Below are positions 45,920 to 54,381 of a stretch of 64,000 nucleotides of DNA, piece by piece. This stretch comes from Massilia sp. Mn16-1_5. GTDB taxonomy: Bacteria > Pseudomonadota > Gammaproteobacteria > Burkholderiales > Burkholderiaceae_D. How positions within the stretch are numbered: the first letter of the stretch is position 1; each line of letters begins with the position of its first letter. The stretch spans positions 124,001 through 188,000 of the forward strand of contig NZ_PPXQ01000010.1 of assembly GCF_004798585.1 (NCBI RefSeq), read 5' to 3'. A program made the translations under genes and the position numbers. Below the pieces are notes generated by a model. The model ran no database searches and was not told the DNA's origin. It saw nothing but the letters and a program-made list of their open reading frames with translations.

Positions 45920-47119
45920 ATGTGGCAAACTGGCGACCCGATACCCAGCTTCGTGGCGCGCTCCACGAGCAATCCCCGCTACGCCTTCTATACGGCGGCC
46001 GGCCGCTATGTCGTCCTCAGCTTCCTCGGCAGCGCAGCCCACGAAAGCACACGCCAGGTGCTCGACTTCGTCCAGCAGAGGCGTGCCTTGTTCGACGACC
46101 GGCACCTGTGTTTTTACGGGGTGTCCATCGATCCGGAAGACGAGCGCCAGGAGCGCCTGCGCGCCATGATCCCGGGCATACGCTATTTCTGGGACTTCGA
46201 CCGCACGCTCAGCTCCCAGTTCGGGGCCATTGTCTCAAGTCCGTCGTCCGCAACGGCCTACCGGCCTTTCACGCTGGTCCTCGACCCGATGCTGCGGGTA
46301 ATGGCCAGCATACCGCTGCTTCCCGCCGCGGCCCATAACGAGGCGCTCGGCGAGCTCATCGGTCGGCTCCCGCCCGTCGAAGAGCATGCGGGTACCGCCC
46401 TGAGCGCCCCGGTACTGATCCTGCCCAGGGTGTTCGAAGACGCCCTCTGTGAAGAACTGATCGCCTTGTACCAGCGCTACGGTGGTGTCGAATCAGGCTT
46501 CATGCGGGAGGTCAACGGGAAGACCGTGGAAGTCAGGGAGCAAAGCTTCAAGCGGCGCCACGATGTCGAATTCGATGCGCGTCCCGAGCTGGCGCCGCTC
46601 AGGGAAGCGATCCAGGCGCGCATCGGGCGCCGCGTCCTGCCGGAAATCAAACGCGCATTCCAGTTCGAGGCGACGCGAATGGAACGTTACATCGTTGCCC
46701 GCTACGACGGCGACAGCGGCGGCTTCTTTCGCCCGCATAAGGACAACACGACGCTCGGCACCGCGCACCGCCGCTTTGCCTGCACCATCAACCTGAACAC
46801 GCAGGCGTACGAAGGCGGCGACCTGCGTTTCCCGGAATTCGGACCCCGCACCTACCGCGCGCCGACCGGCGGCGCCGTCGTGTTTTCGTGCTCGCTCCTG
46901 CACGAGGCAACGCCGGTGACGCGGGGCGAACGCTACGCTTTCCTGCCGTTCTTCTACGACGAGCAGGCCGCGCGCCAGCGAGAAAGCAATGCCCATTCGT
47001 TGACCGGACAGGTGTTCGACCGCGCAAAGGGAGAGCACGAGTTCGCGCTGCTGGATGGGCAGTCGGCCCCGGCGGAACCGGCTGTCACCGGCCCGGCGGG
47101 CGCTCCGGCGGATTCCTGA
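45920..47119 (+). CDS. Peroxiredoxin-like/2-oxoglutarate Fe(II) oxygenase fusion
   Basis: Protein of 399 residues in two parts. Residues 1-170 resemble an AhpC/TSA thioredoxin fold (GDPIPSFVARST, RYVVLSFLGSAA, CFYGVSIDPEDE), but the position of the peroxidatic Cys after the first strand is occupied by Ala/Ser, so it should lack peroxidase activity. Residues 200-375 are a prolyl-4-hydroxylase-type dioxygenase: Fe ligands H273 and D275 (RPHKDN) and H328 (LLHEATPV), with R338 as 2-oxoglutarate ligand. ATG 45920 begins the homology. The last 35 nt overlap the convergent esterase gene. The substrate could be a protein or an amino acid; the fold fusion is the notable point. Confidence 0.88.
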   Translation: MWQTGDPIPSFVARSTSNPRYAFYTAAGRYVVLSFLGSAAHESTRQVLDFVQQRRALFDDRHLCFYGVSIDPEDERQERLRAMIPGIRYFWDFDRTLSSQFGAIVSSPSSATAYRPFTLVLDPMLRVMASIPLLPAAAHNEALGELIGRLPPVEEHAGTALSAPVLILPRVFEDALCEELIALYQRYGGVESGFMREVNGKTVEVREQSFKRRHDVEFDARPELAPLREAIQARIGRRVLPEIKRAFQFEATRMERYIVARYDGDSGGFFRPHKDNTTLGTAHRRFACTINLNTQAYEGGDLRFPEFGPRTYRAPTGGAVVFSCSLLHEATPVTRGERYAFLPFFYDEQAARQRESNAHSLTGQVFDRAKGEHEFALLDGQSAPAEPAVTGPAGAPADS

Positions 47120-47945
47120 AGAGGGTGCGCAAGGCGCGCAGTGCGGCGGGATGATAGATCGTACGGTGCGTCTCCTCGGGAAACGCAGCCAGTTCGAAAC
47201 GCAGTCCCGACGCCGCCGCACTCTTGAACAATTTTTCGATCCTGGCGGCGAGCTGGGGCATGCCTGGTTCGCCGCTGGCGGCGACAAATAAGGTCTTGCC
47301 GGCATGGCGCCCGGTACGCAGCTGCGCGCCGCCCTTCGCCAGCAAGTTCTCGTGGTTCCACCAGACGCTGGGGTCGACGGCGACATAGGTGTCGAACATC
47401 TCGGGCGTGACGAGCAAGGTTTCCATGACGAAGAGGCCGGCCAGTGATTCGCCAATGATGGCGCTCTCCCCGGTCGTCCGGTAGCGCGCCTTGATTGCCG
47501 GCATCAATTCGTTGCGGATGAAGCGGCGGAAGGCGTCGGCGCCGCCAATGACGGGCGCGATCTTGCGGTCGCGCGGGTCCTCGCTGGGACCGGTCATGTC
47601 GCGGCGGCGCTGGGTGTTCTCGATGCCGACGAGCATGAAGGGCCGCATCGTGCCGCTTGCGATCGATATCTGCAGCAGGCCGGCGATATGCAGGAAGTCC
47701 TCCTGCAGTCCGCCGTCGGGCATGTAGAGGACGGGCAAGGCCTGGGCCTCCGCCACGTTCGCGGGCGGCGCGTTGTAGACATTAATGCGCCGGGTTTCGC
47801 CGAGCACGGTCGAGGTCAGCGTAAAGGTGTCGCCGATTGCCAGCGCGTCGGGTGCCATCTGCGCCGTCTGGGCCGCGGCGGGGCCGCAGGCGGCGAGGGC
47901 GACCAGCGCCGCGGCGGCCTGTAACACGGATCGTCTGTTGCGCAA
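47085..47945 (-). CDS. Esterase of the siderophore-esterase/feruloyl esterase-D family (PF00756), probable lipoprotein
   Basis: Exported serine esterase of 286 residues. The N-terminus (AAAALVALAACGPAAAQ) has a lipobox-like LAAC, so it may be a lipoprotein; simple secretion with cleavage after AQ is the alternative. The nucleophile is in GESLAGLFVME, the acid is probably in VAASGEPGM or nearby, and His is in EETHRTIYHP. Conserved PVLYMPDGG and GIENTQRRRD match IroE-like esterases. The start is TTG 47945, supported by GGGAG five bases upstream. The gene converges on the oxygenase with a 35-nt 3' overlap. Siderophore or acyl-ester hydrolysis are both possible. Confidence 0.85.
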   Translation of the reverse strand: MRNRRSVLQAAAALVALAACGPAAAQTAQMAPDALAIGDTFTLTSTVLGETRRINVYNAPPANVAEAQALPVLYMPDGGLQEDFLHIAGLLQISIASGTMRPFMLVGIENTQRRRDMTGPSEDPRDRKIAPVIGGADAFRRFIRNELMPAIKARYRTTGESAIIGESLAGLFVMETLLVTPEMFDTYVAVDPSVWWNHENLLAKGGAQLRTGRHAGKTLFVAASGEPGMPQLAARIEKLFKSAAASGLRFELAAFPEETHRTIYHPAALRALRTLFRNPPERPPGR

Positions 47946-48002
47946 GGCCGCTCCCGGGCTGTGTGGATTGCCGGACAGTGTGCCTGTCTCAGCCGCGCAG
48001 GG

Positions 48003-48473
48003 TCAAGCCCCGCCCGCGTACCCGTTCTGGCGCCAGGCCTCGTACACCACGACCGCCACCGTGTTCGACAGGTTCAGGCTGCGGTTGTCCGGCATCATCG
48101 GCAGGCGAATGCGCTGGCTGGTCGGGAAACTGTTGCGCAGGGCCGGGTCGAGGCCGCGCGATTCGGCGCCGAAGACGAACACGTCGCCCGGCTTGAAGGC
48201 GGCGTCGGCGAAGGGAGATGAACCGTGGGTGGTGAGGGCGAACATGCGGCTCGGGTCGGGTTGCGTGTCCGCCAGGAAGGCTTCCCAGTTCTTGTGCACC
48301 TTCATGGTCGCGTAATCGTGGTAATCCAGGCCGGCGCGGCGCATCTTGGCGTCGTCCAGCGGAAAACCGAGCGGCTCGATCAGGTGCAGTTGCACGCCGG
48401 TGTTGGCGCACAGGCGAATGACGTTGCCCGTGTTGGGCGGGATTTCCGGTTCGACCAGTACGACGTGGAACAT
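48003..48473 (-). CDS. trmL: tRNA (cytidine(34)-2'-O)-methyltransferase TrmL
   Basis: SPOUT-class methyltransferase of 156 residues that methylates the wobble ribose of certain tRNA-Leu species. The trefoil-knot motifs are PPNTGNVIRLCANTG, FVFGAESRGLD and the SAM-binding RLPMMPDNRSLNLSN. AVAVVVYEAWRQ completes the fold. The ATG at 48473 has GGAG upstream; a TTG just before it is less likely. comF follows upstream on the minus strand after 12 nt, so the two can share a message. Confidence 0.94.
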   Translation of the reverse strand: MFHVVLVEPEIPPNTGNVIRLCANTGVQLHLIEPLGFPLDDAKMRRAGLDYHDYATMKVHKNWEAFLADTQPDPSRMFALTTHGSSPFADAAFKPGDVFVFGAESRGLDPALRNSFPTSQRIRLPMMPDNRSLNLSNTVAVVVYEAWRQNGYAGGA

Positions 48474-48485
48474 CAACTCTCCAAT

Positions 48486-49244
48486 TCAATGTGGTGGCGT
48501 GCGCGCGAATACGAGATTCGACACGCGCGCCGCACCGGCCGCCTTCAAGGTGGCGGCCAGTTCGTTCAATGTGTGGCCGCTCGTCATGACGTCGTCGACG
48601 ACGCCGATGTGGCGGCCTTCAATCTGTCCTGCCATCTCCGGAGTCACCTCGAAGGCGCCGCGGATGTTGTCGGCCCGTTCGCGCGGCGTCACGCCCGACT
48701 GTGCCGCCGTCTCGACGGCGCGCACGACCAGGCGCGGCTGCACGGCGACGCCGATCGCGCGGCCCAGCGGCCGGGCGATCTCGAGCGCCTGGTTGTAGCC
48801 GCGCTCCTGTAAGCGGCGCGCACCCAGCGGGACCGCGCACAGAAGGTCGGGCAGGGGCCAGCCCGGCGCGGCCAGCACGGCATCGACCAGGCGGCCGGCG
48901 AACCAGGGCGCCAGCGGCAGGCGGGCGCCGAACTTCAAACCCAGCACGAGACCGTCGAGCGGCGCCGCGTAATCGGCGGCAACGATGGTCGCGTCAAAGG
49001 CCGGCGCGTCGGCCAGGCAGGTGCCGCAGGTTTGTCCGGACGGCTCGTCGCGGCCGAGCGGGTTGGCGCAGCAAAGACAGCGCGGTCCGCCCGGACTTGC
49101 GTAGCGCAAGGTGCAGGGCATGCACACGGCCCCCGTCGCTTCCTCGCCGCACAGGGCGCAGCAAGAGGGCAGCAGCATGCGCGCCAGGGCTCGCGGCCAG
49201 CGCAACAATGGTCGTAGCAACAGCGGTTCGATGCGCTCACCCAT
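48486..49244 (-). CDS. comF: ComF-family phosphoribosyltransferase-like protein
   Basis: Cytosolic protein of 252 residues, related to ComFC competence factors. The N-terminal zinc-ribbon-like part has CCALCG, CMPC and CLCC, and a further CGTC. The C-terminal phosphoribosyltransferase-type loop is VVDDVMTSGHTLNEL, with the RERADNIRGAF region conserved in the family. ATG 49244 is set by GGGAG eight bases upstream. In naturally competent bacteria ComF acts in DNA uptake, which would agree with the pilus retraction genes here, but the enzyme's reaction is not established. trmL follows by 12 nt, and the methyltransferase gene is divergent. Confidence 0.92.
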   Translation of the reverse strand: MGERIEPLLLRPLLRWPRALARMLLPSCCALCGEEATGAVCMPCTLRYASPGGPRCLCCANPLGRDEPSGQTCGTCLADAPAFDATIVAADYAAPLDGLVLGLKFGARLPLAPWFAGRLVDAVLAAPGWPLPDLLCAVPLGARRLQERGYNQALEIARPLGRAIGVAVQPRLVVRAVETAAQSGVTPRERADNIRGAFEVTPEMAGQIEGRHIGVVDDVMTSGHTLNELAATLKAAGAARVSNLVFARTPPH

Positions 49245-49306
49245 CGGCTCGACTCCCGGCAAACCTGTACACTCCCGCCATTATCTCATTTGAACGCAAC
49301 AAGATT

Positions 49307-50224
49307 ATGGCTTCTCCCTCGTCCCCATCGAAAATGAGCGCGCCGATTGACCAGTCGCGCGTGCGCGCGCTGTTCGCGGAACCGCAGCGCGTGGCCGCTG
49401 CCGACTTCCTGCGCCGCGAAATCGCCGGCCGCATGCATGAACGGCTGAGCCTGGTAAAGATCGTGCCCCAGCGCGTGCTCGACGCCGGCTGCGGCACCGG
49501 CCCGGACCTCGGCACCCTGCAAAAGACTTATCCGGCGGCCCAGATTCTCGGCCTGGACGCCTCCAGTGCGATGCTGCTCGAGGCAAAGGCGCCGGTGCCG
49601 GCCATGCGTTCGCTGAACCAGATGCTCAGCCGCCTGATGCCGGCCAAGGCCGGCGTCGATCTGCTTTGCGGCGACTTCGGGGCCCTGCCATTCGGGCCGA
49701 ACTCGCTCGACCTGGTGTGGTCGAACCTGGCGCTGCACTGGCATCCCCAGCCCGACCGCGTGTTCGCCGAGTGGCGCCGCGTGCTGCGCGTGGATGGCTT
49801 GCTGATGTTCTCGAATTTCGGCCCGGACACCTTCAAGGAACTGCGCGCCGCCTTTGCCGAGCTGGACGAATCGCCGCACACGCTGCCCTTCGTCGACATG
49901 CACGACTTCGGCGACCAGCTGGTGGAAGCCGGCTTCTCGACGCCGGTCATGGATGCCGAGCGCATCACCGTCACCTATGGCACGGTCGAGGCGCTGCTGG
50001 CGGACGTGCGCGCCATCGGCGGCAATCCGTTGGCCACGCGCCGGCGCGGGCTGATCGGCCGCGCCGCCTGGAAGCGCATGGTCGATGCGCTGGAAGCGCA
50101 ACGGGGCGCGGACGGCAAGATCGCGCTCAGCTTCGAGGTCATCTACGGACACGCGTTCCGGCCGGTGCCGAAGACGACGGCGGCAGGGGAGGCGATCATC
50201 CAGTTCCGGCCGCGCAAGCCATAA
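49307..50224 (+). CDS. SAM-dependent methyltransferase, BioC-like
   Basis: Class I methyltransferase of 305 residues. SAM motif I is VLDAGCGTGPDLGTL near residue 58, and motif II is ILGLDASSAML. LVWSNLALHWHPQPDRVFAEWRRVL is a strong match to malonyl-ACP O-methyltransferase BioC, which starts biotin synthesis. The C-terminus has GTVEALLADVRAIGGNPL, also BioC-like. No other bio gene is in the window, so I do not assign the symbol. A second Met at residue 10 is an alternative start. It is divergent from comF across 62 bp, an arrangement seen in other Burkholderiales. Confidence 0.85.
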   Translation: MASPSSPSKMSAPIDQSRVRALFAEPQRVAAADFLRREIAGRMHERLSLVKIVPQRVLDAGCGTGPDLGTLQKTYPAAQILGLDASSAMLLEAKAPVPAMRSLNQMLSRLMPAKAGVDLLCGDFGALPFGPNSLDLVWSNLALHWHPQPDRVFAEWRRVLRVDGLLMFSNFGPDTFKELRAAFAELDESPHTLPFVDMHDFGDQLVEAGFSTPVMDAERITVTYGTVEALLADVRAIGGNPLATRRRGLIGRAAWKRMVDALEAQRGADGKIALSFEVIYGHAFRPVPKTTAAGEAIIQFRPRKP

Positions 50225-50316
50225 GCGGGCCGATGGCGCTAGCACGGCTGGCGCCCGGCGGCAAGCCCCGAACTACGAAATATGATGCTTTAATGCACGA
50301 AATATCACAGTCATGA

Positions 50317-50331
50317 CAAGGATTTTCCTTG
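50317..50331. promoter_or_regulatory. Palindrome overlapping the coxB -35 element
   Basis: CAAGGATTTTCCTTG has perfect 6-bp arms around TTT. It overlaps the first three bases of the -35 hexamer, a position suited to a repressor. The binding protein is unknown. Confidence 0.4.
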
Positions 50332-50358
50332 AATAAAAATTAGCGATTTGAGTATAAT
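50329..50358 (+). promoter_or_regulatory. Sigma-70 promoter of the cytochrome oxidase operon
   Basis: TTGAAT (50329-50334), an 18-bp spacer and perfect TATAAT (50353-50358). The predicted start near 50365 gives a leader of about 270 nt to the coxB ATG. It is the best promoter match in the region. Confidence 0.65.
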
Positions 50359-50635
50359 CAATAACTATTTTTTCGCCCCGGCGCCCCGTAGAAGTTGAAA
50401 AACGGTGCCGAATAGTGGAAGAATTAGAAAATTGAAATAGCAGCATCAGCAAGTTTGGCGCCCGTCAGTACGTTGTTGCAGTTGCTGGTGGACGAGCATG
50501 GTTTCAACCCGTTGCGCGTCCACAGGCCGTGCCGCCGGGAACCAGCTTGCACTTGGTTTCGGAGCGGCGGCGGTTCGTTCATGGAATTGCTGACCGTTTA
50601 AAAATATTCTTATTTTGGGTGGTTGGGGACAATTC

Positions 50636-51823
50636 ATGACATATGCAAAGCGACTTCACGCCTTGATGCTCGGTCTTGCGGTATCGACCAGTATCCCGGC
50701 ACTGGCTGCACCTGAAATCACGGGGCGGCCGGTGGAACACCAGTTGAACATGCAAACTCCGGTGACTGGGATCGGCGCTGACATCTACAGCTTGCACAAC
50801 TGGATGATGCTGGTCTGCCTCATCATCTTCATCGGCGTCTTCGGCGTCATGTTCTATTCGGTGTTCAAGCACCGCAAATCCCTGGGCCACAAGCCCGCCA
50901 CCTTCCACGAATCGACCGCCGTCGAAATCGCCTGGACTGTCGTTCCCTTCCTGATCGTCATCGGCATGGCCCTGCCGGCCACCCGTACCGTCGTGGCCCT
51001 GAAGGACACCTCGAACGCCGACATCACGATCAAAGCCACCGGCATGCAGTGGAAGTGGGGCTACGACTACCTGAAGGGCGAAGGCGAGGGCATCAGCTTC
51101 CTGTCGAACCTGTCGACCCCGCGCACCCAGGTGGGCGAGCCGGGCGTCGCGCCGACCGAAGCGCGCACCGAAAACTACCTGCTCGAAGTCGACAATGAAA
51201 TGGTCGTCCCGGTCGGCAAGAAGATCCGCATGGTCCTCACCGCCAACGACGTGATCCACGCCTGGACCATCCCCGCCTTCGCGATCAAGCAGGATGCGAT
51301 TCCGGGCTTCGTGCGCGACGGCTGGTTCAAGGCCGACAAGATCGGCGTCTACCGCGGCAACTGCGTCGAACTGTGCGGCAAGGACCACGCCTTCATGCCG
51401 ATCGTCGTGCGCGTCGTCTCGGCCGAGGACTACACCGCCTGGGTTGCCGGCGAAAAGAAAAAGATGGCCGCACTGGCCGACGATCCGACCAAGGTCTGGA
51501 CCATCGACGAACTGAAAACCAAGGGCGAAGCCGTCTACGCCGCCAACTGCGTGGCCTGCCACCAGGCCAACGGCAAGGGCGTGCCGAACGCTTTTGCCCC
51601 GCTCGACGGTTCGCAGGCGGTCAACGGCCCGAAGGCGCACCAGATCGATGTGCTGCTCAAGGGCCAGGATACGCCGGCCTGGCCGGGCGCGATGCCGGCC
51701 TGGAAGCAGCTGTCGGATTCGGACATCGCCGCCGTGATCACCTACACGCGTAACAACTGGTCGAACAAGGCCGCCGAAAACATCGTCCAACCGGCCGAAG
51801 TGCTGGCTGCACGCAGCAAGTAA
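50636..51823 (+). CDS. coxB: Cytochrome c oxidase subunit II with fused cytochrome c domain (caa3-type)
   Basis: Membrane-anchored subunit of 395 residues that receives electrons for the oxidase. The signal peptide ends near residue 21, and two helices follow (about 42-68 and 85-105). The CuA site is complete: H208 (VIHAW), C243, C247, H251 and M254 (CVELCGKDHAFM). A C-terminal cytochrome c domain (about 290-385) binds haem through CVACH at 305-309, with a Met ligand in GAMPAW. The fusion marks the enzyme as caa3-like. ATG 50636 is chosen by a GGGGA eight bases upstream. It is first in a long same-strand operon; coxA follows after 32 nt. Confidence 0.97.
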   Translation: MTYAKRLHALMLGLAVSTSIPALAAPEITGRPVEHQLNMQTPVTGIGADIYSLHNWMMLVCLIIFIGVFGVMFYSVFKHRKSLGHKPATFHESTAVEIAWTVVPFLIVIGMALPATRTVVALKDTSNADITIKATGMQWKWGYDYLKGEGEGISFLSNLSTPRTQVGEPGVAPTEARTENYLLEVDNEMVVPVGKKIRMVLTANDVIHAWTIPAFAIKQDAIPGFVRDGWFKADKIGVYRGNCVELCGKDHAFMPIVVRVVSAEDYTAWVAGEKKKMAALADDPTKVWTIDELKTKGEAVYAANCVACHQANGKGVPNAFAPLDGSQAVNGPKAHQIDVLLKGQDTPAWPGAMPAWKQLSDSDIAAVITYTRNNWSNKAAENIVQPAEVLAARSK

Positions 51824-51855
51824 CGTTGTAAGTACTGAGCTTCCAGGATACTGAC

Positions 51856-53460
51856 ATGACTACCAGCACTCTCGATCACGCGCACGACGACCATCACGGC
51901 CACGACCACGCGCATCACGACATGCCGACCGGCGCCCGCCGCTGGCTCTTCGCCACCAACCACAAGGACATCGGCACCCTGTACCTGTGGTTCTCGTTCA
52001 TCATGCTGCTCTCGGGCGGCGTACTGGCGCTGATGATCCGCACCGAGCTGTTCCAGCCCGGCCTGCAGTTCTTCCGTCCCGAGTTCTTCAACCAGCTGAC
52101 CACCATGCACGGCCTGGTGATGGTGTTCGGCGCGATCATGCCGGCTTTCGTCGGCTTCGCGAACTGGATGATCCCGCTGCAGGTGGGCGCGTCCGACATG
52201 GCCTTCGCGCGCATGAACAACTTCTCGTTCTGGCTGCTGCCGCCGGCGGCGCTGCTGCTGGCAGGTTCCTTCTTCTCGCCGGGCGGCGCCACCGCTGCCG
52301 GCTGGACCCTGTATGCGCCGCTGTCGACCCAGATGGGCCCGGGCATGGACATGGCGATTTTCGCCATGCACATCATGGGCGCCTCGTCGATCATGGGCTC
52401 GATTAACATCATCGTCACCATCCTGAACATGCGCGCTCCGGGCATGACCCTGATGAAGATGCCGATGTTCTGCTGGACCTGGCTGATCACCGCCTTCCTG
52501 CTGATCGCCGTGATGCCGGTCCTGGCGGGCGCGATCACCATGACCCTGACCGACCGCCACTTCGGCACCTCCTTCTTCAACGCCGCTGGCGGCGGCGACC
52601 CGGTCATGTACCAGCACATCTTCTGGTTCTTCGGCCACCCCGAGGTCTACATCATGATCCTGCCGGCCTTCGGCATCGTCTCGCAGATCATCCCGGCCTT
52701 TGCCCGCAAACCGCTGTTCGGCTACGCCTCGATGGTCTACGCGACCGCCTCGATCGCCGTGCTCTCCTTCATCGTCTGGGCCCACCACATGTTCACCACG
52801 GGCATGCCGGTGACCTCGCAGCTGTTCTTCATGTACGCCACCATGCTGATCGCGGTGCCGACCGGCGTGAAGGTGTTCAACTGGGTCGCCACCATGTGGC
52901 GCGGCTCGATGACCTTTGAAACCCCGATGCTGTTCGCGGTCGGCTTCATCTTCGTGTTCACGATGGGCGGCTTCACCGGCCTGATCCTGGCCGTGACCCC
53001 GATCGACATCCAGGTCCACGACACCTATTACGTGGTCGCCCACTTCCACTACGTGCTGGTGGCGGGTTCCCTGTTCGCGCTGTTCGCCGGCTTCTACTAC
53101 TGGGCGCCGAAGTGGACCGGCCACATGTATCCGGAAGGCCGCGGCAAGCTGCACTTCTGGCTGTCGCTGATCACCTTCAACGTCACCTTCTTCCCGATGC
53201 ACTTCCTGGGCCTGGCCGGCATGCCGCGCCGCTATGCGGACTACGCCGTGCAGTTCACCGACTTCAACATGATCGTCTCGATCGGCGCCTTCGGTTTCGG
53301 CCTGTCGCAGGTGTACTTCCTGTTCTTCGTCGTGCTGCCGACCATCAAGGGCGGCGCCAAGGCGGACGCCAAGCCATGGGAAGGCGCCGAAGGCCTCGAG
53401 TGGACCGTGCCGAGCCCGGCGCCGTTCCACACCTTCGAGAACCCGCCGCTGGTGAAGTGA
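51856..53460 (+). CDS. coxA: Cytochrome c oxidase subunit I
   Basis: Catalytic subunit of 534 residues with twelve transmembrane helices; it binds haem a and the haem a3-CuB centre, reduces oxygen to water and pumps protons. The low-spin haem ligand is in [15 protein letters not shown]. The CuB ligands are in GHPEVYI (cross-linked His-Tyr) and WAHHMFTTG. The last haem ligands are in [11 protein letters not shown]. The E of GHPEVYI and the K of [10 protein letters not shown] are the D- and K-channel residues of A1-type oxidases. The N-terminus is His-rich ([15 protein letters not shown]), a possible copper- or metal-binding tail. The stop overlaps the next small gene by one base. Confidence 0.98.
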   Translation: MTTSTLDHAHDDHHGHDHAHHDMPTGARRWLFATNHKDIGTLYLWFSFIMLLSGGVLALMIRTELFQPGLQFFRPEFFNQLTTMHGLVMVFGAIMPAFVGFANWMIPLQVGASDMAFARMNNFSFWLLPPAALLLAGSFFSPGGATAAGWTLYAPLSTQMGPGMDMAIFAMHIMGASSIMGSINIIVTILNMRAPGMTLMKMPMFCWTWLITAFLLIAVMPVLAGAITMTLTDRHFGTSFFNAAGGGDPVMYQHIFWFFGHPEVYIMILPAFGIVSQIIPAFARKPLFGYASMVYATASIAVLSFIVWAHHMFTTGMPVTSQLFFMYATMLIAVPTGVKVFNWVATMWRGSMTFETPMLFAVGFIFVFTMGGFTGLILAVTPIDIQVHDTYYVVAHFHYVLVAGSLFALFAGFYYWAPKWTGHMYPEGRGKLHFWLSLITFNVTFFPMHFLGLAGMPRRYADYAVQFTDFNMIVSIGAFGFGLSQVYFLFFVVLPTIKGGAKADAKPWEGAEGLEWTVPSPAPFHTFENPPLVK

Positions 53461-53561
53461 TGAACGCGAAGAAGAAGTCCAATGCCAAAACGGCGCTGGT
53501 GCTGGTTGCGATCGCCGCGTTCTTCTTTGCGGCCGTGATCCTCAAGCGCGTCTGGATGTGA
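53460..53561 (+). CDS. 33-residue cytochrome oxidase small assembly protein
   Basis: Single-helix micro-protein, [16 protein letters not shown] then IAAFFFAAVILKRVWM. A basic N-terminus precedes one transmembrane segment and a short KRVW end. Its ATG shares one base with the coxA stop (TGATG), and it ends 1 nt before ctaG. A small protein of this form between coxA and ctaG is annotated in other Burkholderiales as a cytochrome oxidase small assembly protein. Its precise role is unknown. It is easily missed in automatic annotation because of its size. Confidence 0.85.
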   Translation: MNAKKKSNAKTALVLVAIAAFFFAAVILKRVWM

Positions 53562-53562
53562 T

Positions 53563-54117
53563 GTGAGCTATACCCCGAAAGAACGCCTGCGCCTGAACCG
53601 CTCCACCTTCGGCAAGCTGGTGGTGGTGGCGGTGGCGATGTTCGGCTTCGGCTACGCGCTGGTGCCGGTCTACCGCCAGATGTGCGAGGTACTCGGCATC
53701 AACGTGATCACCCAGCAGGACGGCACGGTCGAGCGTCCGGAAAACACGCAGGTCGACACCAGCCGCACGATCACCGTGGAACTGGACGGCAATGCGCAGG
53801 GACCCTGGCGCTTCCGTCCGACCACGCGCTCGATCCAGGTGCATCCGGGCGAGCTGGCGACGGTGGTCTACGAAGTGGTGAATACGCAGGCGCGCGCCGT
53901 GAAAGCGCAGGCGATCCCGAGCTACGCGCCGCAGTCGGCGACGCCGCATTTCAAGAAGGTGGAGTGCTTCTGCTTCCGCGAGCAGCTCATGAAGCCGAAC
54001 GAGGCGCGGCAAATGCCGGTGGTATTCTTCATCGACCCGAAGCTGCCCAAGGAAGTGAAGAACATCACGCTGTCGTACACCTTCTTCGAGGTGTCCGGCG
54101 CTGTGGCGGCGAACTAG
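53563..54117 (+). CDS. ctaG: Cytochrome c oxidase assembly protein CtaG/Cox11
   Basis: Copper chaperone of 184 residues that inserts CuB into subunit I. A single N-terminal membrane anchor (residues about 19-35) exposes an immunoglobulin-like domain to the periplasm. The copper-binding CFCF motif is intact in KKVECFCFREQ, and KPNEARQMPVVFFIDP follows, both characteristic. VYRQMCEVLG near residue 36 is also a family feature. The start is GTG 53563, directly after the small assembly gene. The DUF2970 gene begins right after its stop codon. Confidence 0.95.
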   Translation: MSYTPKERLRLNRSTFGKLVVVAVAMFGFGYALVPVYRQMCEVLGINVITQQDGTVERPENTQVDTSRTITVELDGNAQGPWRFRPTTRSIQVHPGELATVVYEVVNTQARAVKAQAIPSYAPQSATPHFKKVECFCFREQLMKPNEARQMPVVFFIDPKLPKEVKNITLSYTFFEVSGAVAAN

Positions 54118-54327
54118 ATGAAGTCCAACGAGCAGCCGCGGAAGGCCTCGTTTTTAGCCTCGATGAAGGCCGTGTTCTGGTCCTTCTTCGGGGTGCGCAA
54201 GCGCAAGGATTACGAGCACGACGCGGCGAACCTGAATCCGTTCCACGTGATTCTGGCGGCGCTGCTGGGAGTGGCGATATTTATCGGCGTGCTGCTGTTT
54301 GTCGTGAAATTGGCGGTCGCGCAGTAG
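54118..54327 (+). CDS. DUF2970 small membrane protein
   Basis: Protein of 69 residues with one C-terminal transmembrane helix (VILAALLGVAIFIGVLLFVVKL). The conserved segment FLASMKAVFWSFFGVRKRKDYEHDAANLNPFHV is the DUF2970 signature. This family occurs in betaproteobacterial cytochrome oxidase operons between ctaG and coxC, and is presumed to help assembly or stability, without direct evidence. Its ATG abuts the ctaG stop, so translation is probably coupled. Confidence 0.92.
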   Translation: MKSNEQPRKASFLASMKAVFWSFFGVRKRKDYEHDAANLNPFHVILAALLGVAIFIGVLLFVVKLAVAQ

Positions 54328-54381
54328 AAGTTTTTAAGCATTTCAATTCAACGCATTAGAACAACGTTCCAGGAGATGAAG

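Larger units (their letters stand above)
50225..50635 (+). other. 411-bp leader/intergenic region before coxB
   Basis: This spacer holds a promoter (50329-50358) with a small palindrome over its -35. The remaining 270 nt would form a long 5' untranslated leader of coxB. The stretch 50450-50600 is GC-rich and can be read in several frames, but shows no Shine-Dalgarno or recognisable protein. I see no riboswitch motif I can name. Confidence 0.6.

Noticed and set aside
50446-50637. 63-codon minus-strand frame in the coxB leader
   Set aside because: No Shine-Dalgarno, no homology that I can see, and it covers the coxB leader and start region.
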